From contig NZ_RCUW01000002.1 of NCBI RefSeq assembly GCF_003667525.1, positions 1-64,000 on the forward strand: 64,000 nt of DNA. Direction: 5' to 3'. Below, one piece after another: positions 24,861 through 33,680 of this stretch. How positions within the stretch are numbered: the first letter of the stretch is position 1; every line of letters begins with the position of its first letter. The notes beneath the pieces were generated by a model, which saw nothing but the letters and a program-made list of their open reading frames with translations, was not told the origin of the DNA and did no database searches. Source of the DNA: Mycetocola_B reblochoni. Lineage in GTDB: Bacteria; Actinomycetota; Actinomycetes; Actinomycetales; Microbacteriaceae. The position numbers and the translations under genes are program-made.

Positions 24861-25376
24861 ATGATCCGCACAGAGAACAGCCATCACCTTCTGATGACCA
24901 CGCCGCTCGGCGTCCTGCTCCTCACCGCCGACGAGGACGGGACGGCCATCGCCGGGCTGTCGCTGCGGGACGAGCACTCGCCCTGGCCGGAGACGCTCCC
25001 CCTCGCGGACGGCGGCCACCCGATGGTGCTCGACGCCGCGGCGGAGCAGATCGCCCGCTACCTTCGCGACCCGGGGGCGCCCCTCGACATCCCCGTCTCC
25101 GTGCCGACGGGCACCAGCGCGGAGGAGCGGCGGGTGTGGGAGTCCCTCACCCGGCTGCCGGCGCGGCACGCAATCGGGGTCAGCCGCCTGGCCACGCGCG
25201 TCGGGTTGCCCCGACGCACCGTCGAGAGCGCGCTCGACCGGGTGCCCGTGCCACTCCTGCAACCCCGCCATCGGGTGCTCGGTGCGGGCGGGCTTGTGCT
25301 GCCCCGCTCCGAGCGACACCGCGGTTCGCTGACTCGGCGCCTCCAGGAGCACGAGCGCATCCCCTCACTGCCCTGA
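24861..25376 (+). CDS. Alkyltransferase-like protein (Ogt/MGMT fold without active-site Cys)
   Basis: A 171-residue relative of methylated-DNA-cysteine methyltransferases. The first half (TTPLGVLLLTADEDG and the AAEQIARYLRDPG helix) matches the Ogt N-terminal ribonuclease-H-like domain. The second half has the DNA-binding winged helix (SAEERRVWESLTRLP, VSRLATRVGLPRRTVESAL) and the active-site loop. In active enzymes the loop reads PCHR; here it is PRHR (P135-R136-H137-R138), so no methyl acceptor is present. Known cysteine-less relatives (E. coli Atl, S. pombe Atl1) carry Trp at this place and pass alkyl lesions to nucleotide excision repair. An Arg at this place is unusual. It could also be a decaying ogt. 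Confidence 0.82.
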   Translation: MIRTENSHHLLMTTPLGVLLLTADEDGTAIAGLSLRDEHSPWPETLPLADGGHPMVLDAAAEQIARYLRDPGAPLDIPVSVPTGTSAEERRVWESLTRLPARHAIGVSRLATRVGLPRRTVESALDRVPVPLLQPRHRVLGAGGLVLPRSERHRGSLTRRLQEHERIPSLP

Positions 25377-25444
25377 CGCTGCCTGTCACACGCTCCGGCG
25401 CCGAGGCGGCAGCGATCACGGCGGTGTCGGCCCCGGCCCGCCCC

Positions 25445-26200
25445 TCACGCCGCGCCATGCTGATCCCAGAGGATCACCTCGCCCGGCGCCGCAGCGTCGA
25501 GATCGAACGACATCCCCTCCGCGCGCGCCCAGTCGACGAGTTCACGCGCGGAGGAAGCTTCGTCTGCCGAGCGGATCACCGCCGATGCCAACCGCCCCTT
25601 GGCCGCCTTGTTGAAGTGGTTGAGGGCCGCTCCGGAGCCGTTCCCCGACAGCACCCGCACGTACACATGCGGAACGTGCTCGGGTACGGGACTCAGGGCT
25701 CTGTAGGACTCGGAGCGGGCATCCACGATGAACTCCTCCTCGTCCCAGACGCCCGCCGTCGCCCGCGTCCAGTGCCGCTTCAACGGACCGACGGGGCGCC
25801 CCGTCGTCGCGGACAGACGGTAGGCGGGGATCGCGTCATCGGCACGTACCGGTCCGAACAGCGCCGACTGGACGATGATGCGCCGGCCCGCCGCGGCCCA
25901 GTCCCGACCGCTCAGGGACCCGGCGTCGAGCGCGTCGTAGAGCACCCCGGTGTAGCGCTCCAGCGCCCGACGAGTCGGCGACCGCAGAACGACACGGTCG
26001 ACCTCGACCTCGCCACGGAGCCGATCGCCGAGCTTGAGGACCCGTCGCGCCTCCCCCTCGTCCTGGCACAGCTCCACGAGACGCTCGATGACCTGGAGCC
26101 GGGCGTCCCGCAGGGACGGAGCGTAGAGGGCCGAGAGATCGACGGCGGGCCCCGTGCCCCCCTGCTCCTTCGTCTCGGACGGAGGAAGCAGAAGACGCAC
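25445..26200 (-). CDS. yaaA: Peroxide stress protein YaaA (DUF328)
   Basis: A 251-residue DUF328 protein. The start VRLLLPPSETK is the family N terminus, and the core holds NHFNKAAKGRL, matching the NxxxKxxKG DNA-binding-type motif of YaaA. In E. coli YaaA limits free iron and oxidative DNA damage during peroxide stress. GTG 26200 is chosen from the family start; the frame is open to 26281 but that would overlap atpC. It follows atpC on the same strand at 37 bases and may be read through from the atp operon. No terminator is seen between them. Confidence 0.93.
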   Translation of the reverse strand: MRLLLPPSETKEQGGTGPAVDLSALYAPSLRDARLQVIERLVELCQDEGEARRVLKLGDRLRGEVEVDRVVLRSPTRRALERYTGVLYDALDAGSLSGRDWAAAGRRIIVQSALFGPVRADDAIPAYRLSATTGRPVGPLKRHWTRATAGVWDEEEFIVDARSESYRALSPVPEHVPHVYVRVLSGNGSGAALNHFNKAAKGRLASAVIRSADEASSARELVDWARAEGMSFDLDAAAPGEVILWDQHGAA

Positions 26201-26237
26201 GGGGCCCGCTATCTGTTGTAGTGCTGGTGTGGAGCGG

Positions 26238-26510
26238 TCAGGAGACCAGCGACGCGTCGCCGGCGACCACGGAGACCACATCGCGGTCCACGGAAAGGAA
26301 ACCCTCCGTGGCCGTGGCGATGACCTTGCTGCCGTCGGCGAGGGTCACGCGAACCTCGCCCTTGTCGAGGATCGCGAGGGTCGGGATGTGACCGGGCATA
26401 ATGCCCATCTCCCCGTCGATCGTCGTGGCCACGACCATCGCGGCCTGCCCCGACCAGACCTCGTGGTCGGCGGCGACGACGCTCACCTGCAGTGAAGAGG
26501 ACGCGGCCAT
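26238..26510 (-). CDS. atpC: F1Fo ATP synthase subunit epsilon
   Basis: The 90-residue epsilon subunit, a beta-sandwich with only a short C-terminal part. The GEMGIMPGHIPTLAIL block is the family signature. The long C-terminal helical hairpin of E. coli epsilon is mostly missing, as in other actinobacteria, which lowers its inhibitory role. ATG 26510 follows an AAGGAGA site, just after the atpD stop. It is the last gene of the atp operon. Confidence 0.95.
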   Translation of the reverse strand: MAASSSLQVSVVAADHEVWSGQAAMVVATTIDGEMGIMPGHIPTLAILDKGEVRVTLADGSKVIATATEGFLSVDRDVVSVVAGDASLVS

Positions 26511-26512
26511 GA

Positions 26513-27979
26513 TCAGCCGTTCTCCTTCTGGATGCGAGCCCACTGCTCCTCGACGTCGGAGATTCCACCGACGTTGAAGAAGGCCTGCTCGGCGACGTGG
26601 TCGAAGTCACCGCGAGCGATCGCGTCGAACGACTCGATGGTCTCCTTCAGCGGAACCGTCGAGCCCTCGACACCGGTGAACTTCTTCGCCATGTAGGTGT
26701 TCTGCGACAGGAACTGCTGGATGCGGCGGGCGCGGGCGACGGTGATCTTGTCTTCCTCGCTGAGCTCGTCGACACCGAGGATCGCGATGATCTCCTGCAG
26801 CTCCTTGTTCTTCTGGAGGATCTGCTTGACCGTCGTCGCGACCCGGTAGTGGTCGTCGCCGATGTAGCGCGGGTCCAGGATGCGGCTGGTCGAGGTCAGC
26901 GGGTCGATCGCCGGGTACAGACCCTTCGAGGCGATCTCACGGCTGAGCTCGGTCGTCGCGTCGAGGTGGGCGAACGTCGTGGCCGGGGCCGGGTCGGTGT
27001 AGTCGTCGGCGGGGACGTAGATCGCCTGCAGCGAGGTGATCGAGTGCCCGCGCGTCGAGGTGATGCGCTCCTGGAGCACACCCATCTCGTCGGCGAGGTT
27101 CGGCTGGTAGCCCACAGCGGAGGGCATGCGGCCGAGCAGCGTCGAGACCTCGGAACCGGCCTGGGTGAAGCGGAAGATGTTGTCGATGAAGAGCAGCACG
27201 TCCTGCTTCTGGACGTCGCGGAAGTACTCCGCCATCGTCAGCGCGCTCAGCGCCACGCGGAGACGCGTGCCCGGCGGCTCGTCCATCTGGCCGAAGACCA
27301 GGGCGGTCTTGTCGAAGACGCCGGCCTCCTCCATCTCGTGGATGAGGTCGTTGCCCTCACGGGTGCGCTCACCGACGCCGGCGAACACCGAGACACCACC
27401 GTGGTCCTGGGCGACACGCTGGATCATCTCCTGGATGAGGACGGTCTTGCCGACACCCGCACCACCGAACAGACCGATCTTTCCACCCTGGACGTAGGGG
27501 GTCAGGAGGTCGATCGACTTGATGCCGGTCTCGAACATCGTCGTCTTCGACTCGAGCTGGTCGAAGGCGGGGGCCTTGCGGTGGATCGGCCAGCGCTCGG
27601 CGAACTCGACCGTCTCGTCGCCCTCGAGGTTGAGGACGTTGCCGGTCACGTCGAAGACCTTGCCCTTGGTGGCGTCGCCGACGGGGACGGAGATCTGCTC
27701 GCCGGTGTCGGTCACCTCCTGGCCGCGGACCAGACCGTCGGTCGGCTTCAGCGCGATGGCACGGACAACGTCGTCGCCCAGGTGCTGGGCGACCTCGAGG
27801 GTCAGCGTCGAAGTGACGTCACCGATGGTGATCGTCGTGGTCAGCGCGTTGTAGACCTCGGGGATCGCGTCGTGCGGGAACTCGATGTCGACGACCGGAC
27901 CGGTGACGCGAGCCACGCGGCCGATGCCGGCCGGCTTCTGCTCGGTCGCCGCGCCGTCGGCGATGGCGGTGGAAGTCAT
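26513..27979 (-). CDS. atpD: F1Fo ATP synthase subunit beta
   Basis: Catalytic beta subunit, 488 residues. The P-loop GGAGVGKTVLI, the catalytic GERTREGNDLI and the DELSEEDK motif are all intact. The N-terminal extension (about 20 residues, Ala/Thr-rich) is common in the order. It lies 30 bases after atpG and three before the epsilon start. Confidence 0.98.
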   Translation of the reverse strand: MTSTAIADGAATEQKPAGIGRVARVTGPVVDIEFPHDAIPEVYNALTTTITIGDVTSTLTLEVAQHLGDDVVRAIALKPTDGLVRGQEVTDTGEQISVPVGDATKGKVFDVTGNVLNLEGDETVEFAERWPIHRKAPAFDQLESKTTMFETGIKSIDLLTPYVQGGKIGLFGGAGVGKTVLIQEMIQRVAQDHGGVSVFAGVGERTREGNDLIHEMEEAGVFDKTALVFGQMDEPPGTRLRVALSALTMAEYFRDVQKQDVLLFIDNIFRFTQAGSEVSTLLGRMPSAVGYQPNLADEMGVLQERITSTRGHSITSLQAIYVPADDYTDPAPATTFAHLDATTELSREIASKGLYPAIDPLTSTSRILDPRYIGDDHYRVATTVKQILQKNKELQEIIAILGVDELSEEDKITVARARRIQQFLSQNTYMAKKFTGVEGSTVPLKETIESFDAIARGDFDHVAEQAFFNVGGISDVEEQWARIQKENG

Positions 27980-28009
27980 TGCTCTATCTTCTCTCTTCGT
28001 CTTCAGAAT

Positions 28010-28909
28010 CTACTTCGCGGACGACAGGGCGTCTGCGCCGCCGACGATCTCACTGATCTGCTGTGTGATCTCGGCCTGACGGGCGTTGTTGCGGAGTCGG
28101 GTGTAGTCGGTGATGAGCTTGTCCGCGTTGTCGCTGGCGGACTTCATCGCCTTCTGTGTCGCCGCGTGCTTGGCTGCGGCCGACTGGAGGAGGGCGTTGA
28201 AGATGCGCGACTCGACGTACACGGGCAGGAGCGCGTCGAGCACGTCCTCCGCGTCCGGCTCGAAGTCGTACAGCGGAAGCGGCTCACCCGCGGCGACCTC
28301 GGCGACGCCCTCGACGATCGCGAGGGGAAGCAGACGGACCGTCTGCGGCTCCTGCGTGATCATCGTGAGGATCTTGTTGTACACGACGTGGATCTCATCA
28401 ACGCCGCCCTCGGCGGCCGGCGTCATGAAGGCCTCGAGCAGCTTGCCCGCGATCTCCTTGGCCGTGCCGTGGTGCGGGGTGTCGGTGTCGCCCGTCCACT
28501 CCGCGACCCACTCCTGCTTCCGGAACTGGAAGTAGCCGACCGCCTTCCGCCCGATCAGGTAGAAGACGACGTCCTTGCCCTGCGAGCGCAGCAGTTCGGC
28601 CAGCTCCATGGCCTCGCGGATCACCTGGGAGTTGAACGCCCCGGCCAGGCCGCGGTCCGCCGTGAAGATCACGACGGCCGCGCGCTCGACGGTGGCGGGC
28701 TCGGTGGTGAGCGGGTGGTCGATGTCGGTGTGGGTCGCGACCGCCGACACGGCGCGGGTGATCGCGTCGGAGTAGGGCCCCGACGCCTTCACCCGTGCCT
28801 GCGCCTTCTGGATGCGTGAGGCGGCGATGAGCTCCATCGCCTTCGTGATCTTCTTGGTCGTCTGAGCGGACTTGATCCGCTGCGTGTAGACCCGAAGCTG
28901 AGCGCCCAT
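28010..28909 (-). CDS. atpG: F1Fo ATP synthase subunit gamma
   Basis: Central rotor stalk subunit, 299 residues. The N-terminal helix QRIKSAQTTKKITKAMELIAASR and the C-terminal helix SASDNADKLITDYTRLRNNARQAEITQ... region (MKSASDNADKLI and RQAEITQQISEIVGGA) match the family. It has the actinobacterial insertion around residues 190-220. The ATG is three bases after the atpA stop. Confidence 0.97.
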   Translation of the reverse strand: MGAQLRVYTQRIKSAQTTKKITKAMELIAASRIQKAQARVKASGPYSDAITRAVSAVATHTDIDHPLTTEPATVERAAVVIFTADRGLAGAFNSQVIREAMELAELLRSQGKDVVFYLIGRKAVGYFQFRKQEWVAEWTGDTDTPHHGTAKEIAGKLLEAFMTPAAEGGVDEIHVVYNKILTMITQEPQTVRLLPLAIVEGVAEVAAGEPLPLYDFEPDAEDVLDALLPVYVESRIFNALLQSAAAKHAATQKAMKSASDNADKLITDYTRLRNNARQAEITQQISEIVGGADALSSAK

Positions 28910-28912
28910 GCT

Positions 28913-30538
28913 TTAGCGGCGACCCTTCACGATCTGCTCCTGGCCCACCTCGGACTCGTCGAGCGCCTCGACCGTCTCGGTGAGCGGCTTGCCCTCCGAG
29001 GTCTGGAACTCGCCGATGAAGCGGTCGACCTCGGCCGAGAGCGCGTCACGGGTGTCGTCGTCGAGAACGTTGGTCTCGCGCAGCGTGGTCAGGATCGTGC
29101 TGTTGCGACGCAGGTGGTCGAGCAGCTCGGCCTCGAAGCGCAGCACGTCCTCGACGGGGACGAGGTCGAGCTTGCCGTTCGTTCCGGCCCAGATCGAGAC
29201 GACCTGCTCCTCGACGGGGTACGGCGAGTACTGCGGCTGCTTGAGGAGCTCGGTCAGACGCGCACCGCGCTCCAGCTGACGACGGCTGGCCGCGTCGAGG
29301 TCGGAGGCGAACATGGCGAAGGCCTCGAGCGAGCGGTACTGGGCGAGCTCGAGCTTGAGCGTTCCCGACACCTTCTTGATGCTCTTGACCTGCGCGTCGC
29401 CACCGACACGGGAGACCGAGATTCCGACGTCGACGGCCGGACGCTGGTTGGAGTTGAACAGGTCCGACTGCAGGAAGATCTGGCCGTCGGTGATCGAGAT
29501 CACGTTGGTCGGGATGTAGGCGGACACGTCGTTCGCCTTCGTCTCGATGATCGGAAGACCGGTCATCGATCCCGCGCCGAGCTCGTCGGACAGCTTCGCG
29601 CAACGCTCCAGCAGGCGGGAGTGCAGGTAGAACACGTCACCGGGGTACGCCTCGCGGCCCGGCGGACGGCGCAGCAGGAGCGACACGGCACGGTAGGCCT
29701 CGGCCTGCTTCGACAGGTCGTCGAAGATGATCAGGACGTGCTTGCCGTCATACATCCAGTGCTGGCCGATGGCGGAGCCGGTGTACGGCGCCAGGTACTT
29801 GAAGCCGGCCGGGTCGGACGCGGGCGAGGCGACGATGGTGGTGTACTCCATCGCACCGGCCTCCTCCAGCGCGCCCTTCACGGAGGCGATGGTCGAGCCC
29901 TTCTGGCCGATGGCGACGTAGATGCAGCGGACCTGCTTCGTCGGGTCGCCGGTCGCCCAGTTCTCCTTCTGGTTGATGATGGTGTCGATCGCGATCGCGG
30001 TCTTGCCGGTCTGGCGGTCACCGATGATCAGCTGGCGCTGGCCACGGCCGACGGGGATCATCGCGTCGATCGCCTTGATGCCGGTCTGCAGCGGCTCGTG
30101 CACGCTCTTTCGCTGCATGACGCCGGGCGCCTGCAGCTCGAGGGCGCGGCGGCCGACGCTGGCGACCTCGCCGAGGCCGTCGATCGGGGCACCGAGCGGG
30201 TCGACCACACGGCCGAGGAACGCGTCACCGACGGGGACGGACAGGACCTCGCCGGTGCGGGTCACCTCCATGCCCTCCTCGATGCCGGCGAAGTCGCCGA
30301 GGACGACGACGCCGATCGCGTCCTGGTCGAGGTTCTGGGCCAGGCCCTGAACACCGTTCGAGAAACGGATGAGCTCGTTGGCCATCACACCGGGCAGCCC
30401 GGAGACGTGTGCCACGCCGTCAGCCGCGTCGATGACGTGGCCGACCTCGGTCTTGCCGGGCTTGCTCGACTCGTAGCTGCCCACGAAGTCCTTGAGCGCG
30501 TCCCGGATCTCATCGGGACTGATTGTCAGATCTGCCAT
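28913..30538 (-). CDS. atpA: F1Fo ATP synthase subunit alpha
   Basis: Non-catalytic nucleotide-binding alpha subunit, 541 residues. It has the P-loop GDRQTGKTAIA near residue 175 and the VGISVSRVGG signature. Two ATG codons follow each other; the second (30538) has the better distance to the AAAAGGA site, so the first Met is left out. It lies 71 bases after atpH. Confidence 0.98.
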   Translation of the reverse strand: MADLTISPDEIRDALKDFVGSYESSKPGKTEVGHVIDAADGVAHVSGLPGVMANELIRFSNGVQGLAQNLDQDAIGVVVLGDFAGIEEGMEVTRTGEVLSVPVGDAFLGRVVDPLGAPIDGLGEVASVGRRALELQAPGVMQRKSVHEPLQTGIKAIDAMIPVGRGQRQLIIGDRQTGKTAIAIDTIINQKENWATGDPTKQVRCIYVAIGQKGSTIASVKGALEEAGAMEYTTIVASPASDPAGFKYLAPYTGSAIGQHWMYDGKHVLIIFDDLSKQAEAYRAVSLLLRRPPGREAYPGDVFYLHSRLLERCAKLSDELGAGSMTGLPIIETKANDVSAYIPTNVISITDGQIFLQSDLFNSNQRPAVDVGISVSRVGGDAQVKSIKKVSGTLKLELAQYRSLEAFAMFASDLDAASRRQLERGARLTELLKQPQYSPYPVEEQVVSIWAGTNGKLDLVPVEDVLRFEAELLDHLRRNSTILTTLRETNVLDDDTRDALSAEVDRFIGEFQTSEGKPLTETVEALDESEVGQEQIVKGRR

Positions 30539-30611
30539 CATCTTCCTTTTGCGTTGCGAAGGCTTCTGGCCTTCGTGGGGTGATCCGCATCGGATCCATG
30601 TCGAGAGAGGG

Positions 30612-31400
30612 TTAGCCGGCCAGTTTCTGCCGGAGCTCGGAAATGCGGGTGCTGACGCTCCCGTCGATCACGTCGCCGGCGATCTCGACCCGCAGACCGC
30701 CCAGCAGGCTGGGATCGACGACGACGTCGAGGTCGACCGCCCGTCCGTAGCTGGTGCCGAGCTCGGCGGCGAGCCGAGCCGACTGGTCGTCGTCGAGCGG
30801 GGCCGCAGCGCGGACCTCGGCGACCAGACGCCCGGCCTGATCGGCCACGATCCGTGCGGCGTGCACGAGGAGCGCCCGAGTACGACGGCCGCGGGGCGAC
30901 CGCACCAGGTGGGCGGTGACGGCGACCGCTGCGTCCGAGACCCTGCCGGAGAACAGCCGCTCGACCAGGACGGCCTTCGCCGCCGGATCGCCGAGCCTGC
31001 TTCCGAGGGCGAGCTCCAGCTCCGGGTCGGAGGCGATAGCCCTGCCGACGGAGAGGAGCTCCGCGCTGAGCACGCGGGCGTCGGACGTCCGTGCGTAGGC
31101 ACGGAGACCGATCTCCTCGAGACCGTCGACCAGTTCGGCTGACGAGGACCACCGTGACGACACGACGGCCTCGATCACCGGCAGAGCCTCCGGTGCCGCG
31201 CTCTGGCCGAACAACCGCGACACCAGGGCGATGGTCGCCCCCGAGTCGGCGGTGGCGTCGGCCAGGGCGCTCAGCAGTGCGGGGTTCTCCGAGAGCACGC
31301 GAGCCGTGGACAGCACGTCGGCCGCCGCGCGGGCGTCGGACGAGGTGCCCTCGAGGACTCCCCGTGCCGAGGCCAGAGCTTCACGCGATGCGCTACCCAT
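30612..31400 (-). CDS. atpH: F1Fo ATP synthase subunit delta
   Basis: Peripheral stalk subunit, 262 residues, longer than the 180 of E. coli because of an N-terminal segment usual in actinobacteria. The conserved C-terminal motif DPSLLGGLRVEIAGDVIDGS is present. It starts five bases after atpF, with AAGG before the ATG. Confidence 0.96.
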   Translation of the reverse strand: MGSASREALASARGVLEGTSSDARAAADVLSTARVLSENPALLSALADATADSGATIALVSRLFGQSAAPEALPVIEAVVSSRWSSSAELVDGLEEIGLRAYARTSDARVLSAELLSVGRAIASDPELELALGSRLGDPAAKAVLVERLFSGRVSDAAVAVTAHLVRSPRGRRTRALLVHAARIVADQAGRLVAEVRAAAPLDDDQSARLAAELGTSYGRAVDLDVVVDPSLLGGLRVEIAGDVIDGSVSTRISELRQKLAG

Positions 31401-31405
31401 GCGGA

Positions 31406-31957
31406 CTACGCCTTCTCGTTCGAGCTGGACTCGAGGTCGGCCAGGAAGCGGTCGACGACGTTCTTCGCCTTGGCGTCGTCGCTGAGCGACTCGCCGACGA
31501 CACCGGAGGCCAGGTCGAGGGCCAGCGTGCCGACCTCGCTCCGGAGAGCGGTGACGGCGGCCTGGCGGTCGGCCTCGATACGGGCCTGCGCCGCGACGCC
31601 GATCCGCTCGGCCTCTGCGGTCGCCTGCTCCTTGGCCTCGAGAACGATCTGCTTGCCGTCCTCACGGGCGGACTCCCGGATCGTGCCGGCCTCGACGCGC
31701 GCCTCGGCCAGCTGGGCCGTGTACTGCTCGAGAGCCGCCTCGGCCTGGCGCTGGGCCTCGTCGGCCTTGGCGATGTTGCCCTCGATCGCGGCACCGCGTG
31801 CGTCGAGCATCGCCTGGAACTTGGGCAGGTAGCCCTTCCAGAACGCGACCAGGATGATCACGAAGATGACTGCCGACCAGATGATGTCGTAGTCAGCCGG
31901 GATCAGCGGGTTGGGGGCCTCCGCCTCGCCTGCTGCCCGTACTAGTGCGTGAAGCAT
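31406..31957 (-). CDS. atpF: F1Fo ATP synthase subunit b
   Basis: Membrane-anchored stator subunit, 183 residues: one membrane helix at about 26-45 followed by a long charged coiled coil. Start ATG 31957 has a strong AAGGAGG site. It lies 29 bases after atpE. Confidence 0.96.
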   Translation of the reverse strand: MLHALVRAAGEAEAPNPLIPADYDIIWSAVIFVIILVAFWKGYLPKFQAMLDARGAAIEGNIAKADEAQRQAEAALEQYTAQLAEARVEAGTIRESAREDGKQIVLEAKEQATAEAERIGVAAQARIEADRQAAVTALRSEVGTLALDLASGVVGESLSDDAKAKNVVDRFLADLESSSNEKA

Positions 31958-31986
31958 TCACGCCTCCTTGCTACGAGTTCGAGGGA

Positions 31987-32220
31987 TCAGACGAAGATGA
32001 AGCCGGTGGCGATACCGATGAACGCCAGGGCCTCGGTGAAGGCGATACCGATGTACATCAGAACCGTGAGGCGACCGGCCAGCTCGGGCTGGCGGGCGAT
32101 CGACTCGATCGTCTTGCCGACGACGATGGCCACACCGATGGCGGGGCCGATGGCGGCGAGACCGTAACCGACCGTCGCGATGTTTCCAGAGATTTCAGCG
32201 AGAACGGTAGTTGCGTCCAC
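31987..32220 (-). CDS. atpE: F1Fo ATP synthase subunit c
   Basis: Rotor ring subunit, 77 residues, two membrane helices joined by the polar loop ARQPEL. The proton-carrying residue is Glu63 in FTEALAFIG. The GLAAIGPAIG glycine pattern packs the inner ring. Nothing in the motif suggests sodium coupling, as the extra Gln and Ser/Thr ligands are absent. Start is GTG with AAGGAA upstream. Confidence 0.98.
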   Translation of the reverse strand: MDATTVLAEISGNIATVGYGLAAIGPAIGVAIVVGKTIESIARQPELAGRLTVLMYIGIAFTEALAFIGIATGFIFV

Positions 32221-32267
32221 GAGTGTTTTCCTTCCGTAGTGGCGATTCCGGCGGGTGCAGGGATCGT

Positions 32268-33131
32268 TTAGTGTTCGTCAGCCAGCGCGAGCTGGATGTA
32301 GACGGTGGTGAGCAGGGCAAAGACGTAGGCCTGGAGAACCGCGACGAGCAGCTCGAACAGGGTGAAGGCGAAGCCGAAGGCGAAGGTTCCGACACCGAGG
32401 ATGGGGAACAGCCCGCCCGCGGAGAACAGGAAGAAGTGGGTCGCCGCGAAGAACAGCACGAGCAACAGGTGCCCGACCATCATGTTCATCAGCAGACGCA
32501 GCGTCAGCGTGACGGGGCGAAGCACGAAGGTCGACACGATCTCGATCGGCGTCACGATGATGTACAGCGGCCACGGCACGCCCGTGGGGAACAGCGCGGT
32601 CTTGAAGAACCCGCCGCCGTGCTTGCGGATGCCCGCCCAGATGAAGGCGATGTAGGCGGCGACCGCCAGGACGAGGGGCAGACCGATGACGCTGGTTCCC
32701 GCGATGTTGGCGAACGGGATGACACCCGTGAGGTTCATGAAGAGGACGGTGACGAAGATCGCCACGATCAGCGGCGCGAAGCGCTTGCCGTCCTTCTCGC
32801 CCAGGAGGTCTTCGGCGACGCTCTTGCGGGGGAGGTCGATCAGCATCTCGATCGCGGACTGGAAGCGTCCGGGAACGATGCGCAGCTTGCGGGTCCCGAG
32901 CCAGAAGACGACGAGGATGAGCACCAGGACGATCAGTCGGATCATCATGATCCGGTTGATGGCGAAGGGCGTTCCCTCGAAGAGCACGATCTCGGGGAAG
33001 AACTCGGCCACGGACGGTGCGTGGAACTCGCCTCCGTCGGACGCGGTCGGGAGGAGCAGGTTCACGGCCTGGGAAATCAGCGTTATCTCCTGTTTCGGGG
33101 CGGGTACCGGAGGCCTCGCAACGACGAACAT
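32268..33131 (-). CDS. atpB: F1Fo ATP synthase subunit a
   Basis: Proton-channel subunit. It has five or six membrane helices, the essential Arg in LTLRLLMNMMVGHLL, and the acidic C-terminal LADEH. The start is uncertain. ATG 33131 gives 287 residues but has no ribosome site. An AGGAG at 33088-33092 stands seven bases before a CTG at 33080 in the same frame, which would give 270 residues starting LISQAVNLLLP, nearer to the length of relatives. The next ordinary in-frame start (GTG) is 15 bases further. It is the first structural gene of the atp operon. Confidence 0.95.
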   Translation of the reverse strand: MFVVARPPVPAPKQEITLISQAVNLLLPTASDGGEFHAPSVAEFFPEIVLFEGTPFAINRIMMIRLIVLVLILVVFWLGTRKLRIVPGRFQSAIEMLIDLPRKSVAEDLLGEKDGKRFAPLIVAIFVTVLFMNLTGVIPFANIAGTSVIGLPLVLAVAAYIAFIWAGIRKHGGGFFKTALFPTGVPWPLYIIVTPIEIVSTFVLRPVTLTLRLLMNMMVGHLLLVLFFAATHFFLFSAGGLFPILGVGTFAFGFAFTLFELLVAVLQAYVFALLTTVYIQLALADEH

Positions 33132-33193
33132 TCGGAAGACGGCCGGTTATGAGCGCGCCTCAACAGGCTGCACAATCCGGGGAATCTTCCTCC

Positions 33194-33223
33194 ACTGTAG
33201 CAAAAACCTCAGCGTCTAACTAA
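33194..33223 (-). promoter_or_regulatory. Probable promoter of the atp operon
   Basis: A -10 TACAGT (33194-33199) and a -35 TTAGTT (33218-33223) with 18 bases between them, reading toward atpB. The region is an AT-rich island with a T5 run in GC-rich surroundings. The -35 box overlaps the stop codon of the AtpI-like gene. Confidence 0.5.
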
Positions 33224-33680
33224 TCGAATTGCCCTCGTCGCGGCCTGTGGTCTGACCAGGCAACTCGACGTCGCTGACGTTGCCGATCCGCGCACGCGAG
33301 ACGATCACGACGTCAAGGATGAGCGAGACGAGGACGCCGGCGATGATGCAGAGCAGGAACACGGTGCGGTCCAGCCACGGCTGGCCAGACAGGGTGAGCA
33401 CGAGCACGATGAAGATGACGAACTTCAGCACCCAGCCGCCCAGCACGATGGCGAAGAAGGTGGTGACGTAGCCGGGGGTGTCCTGGAACCGGTTCGCGAA
33501 GAGGATGCTCGCCGCGGTCATGGTCACCAGCACCGCGGCGACGACGGCGCCGAGCAGCGCGCCGACCAGCCCCGTGCTGCCGACGACGAGCCAGCCCACC
33601 ACTCCCCCGACGACGGCGATCGCCAGGGCCAGGAGCAGTCCGGCGCGGACGATGGTGCGGAAGACGGGCGTGCTGCTCAT
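33216..33680 (-). CDS. AtpI-like small membrane protein
   Basis: A 154-residue protein with four membrane helices and a charged C terminus, in the position of AtpI (Rv1303 in M. tuberculosis) between wecA and atpB. AtpI-type proteins help c-ring assembly or Mg transport. ATG 33680 has GAGGAG seven bases upstream and overlaps the wecA stop (ATGA). The frame is open to 33821 but lies within wecA. Confidence 0.85.
   Translation of the reverse strand: MSSTPVFRTIVRAGLLLALAIAVVGGVVGWLVVGSTGLVGALLGAVVAAVLVTMTAASILFANRFQDTPGYVTTFFAIVLGGWVLKFVIFIVLVLTLSGQPWLDRTVFLLCIIAGVLVSLILDVVIVSRARIGNVSDVELPGQTTGRDEGNSIS

Noticed and set aside
26597..28819. Open frame of 740 codons on the plus strand
   Set aside because: Antisense of atpD and atpG, no domain.
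29114..30583. Open frame of 489 codons on the plus strand
   Set aside because: Antisense of atpA, no domain.
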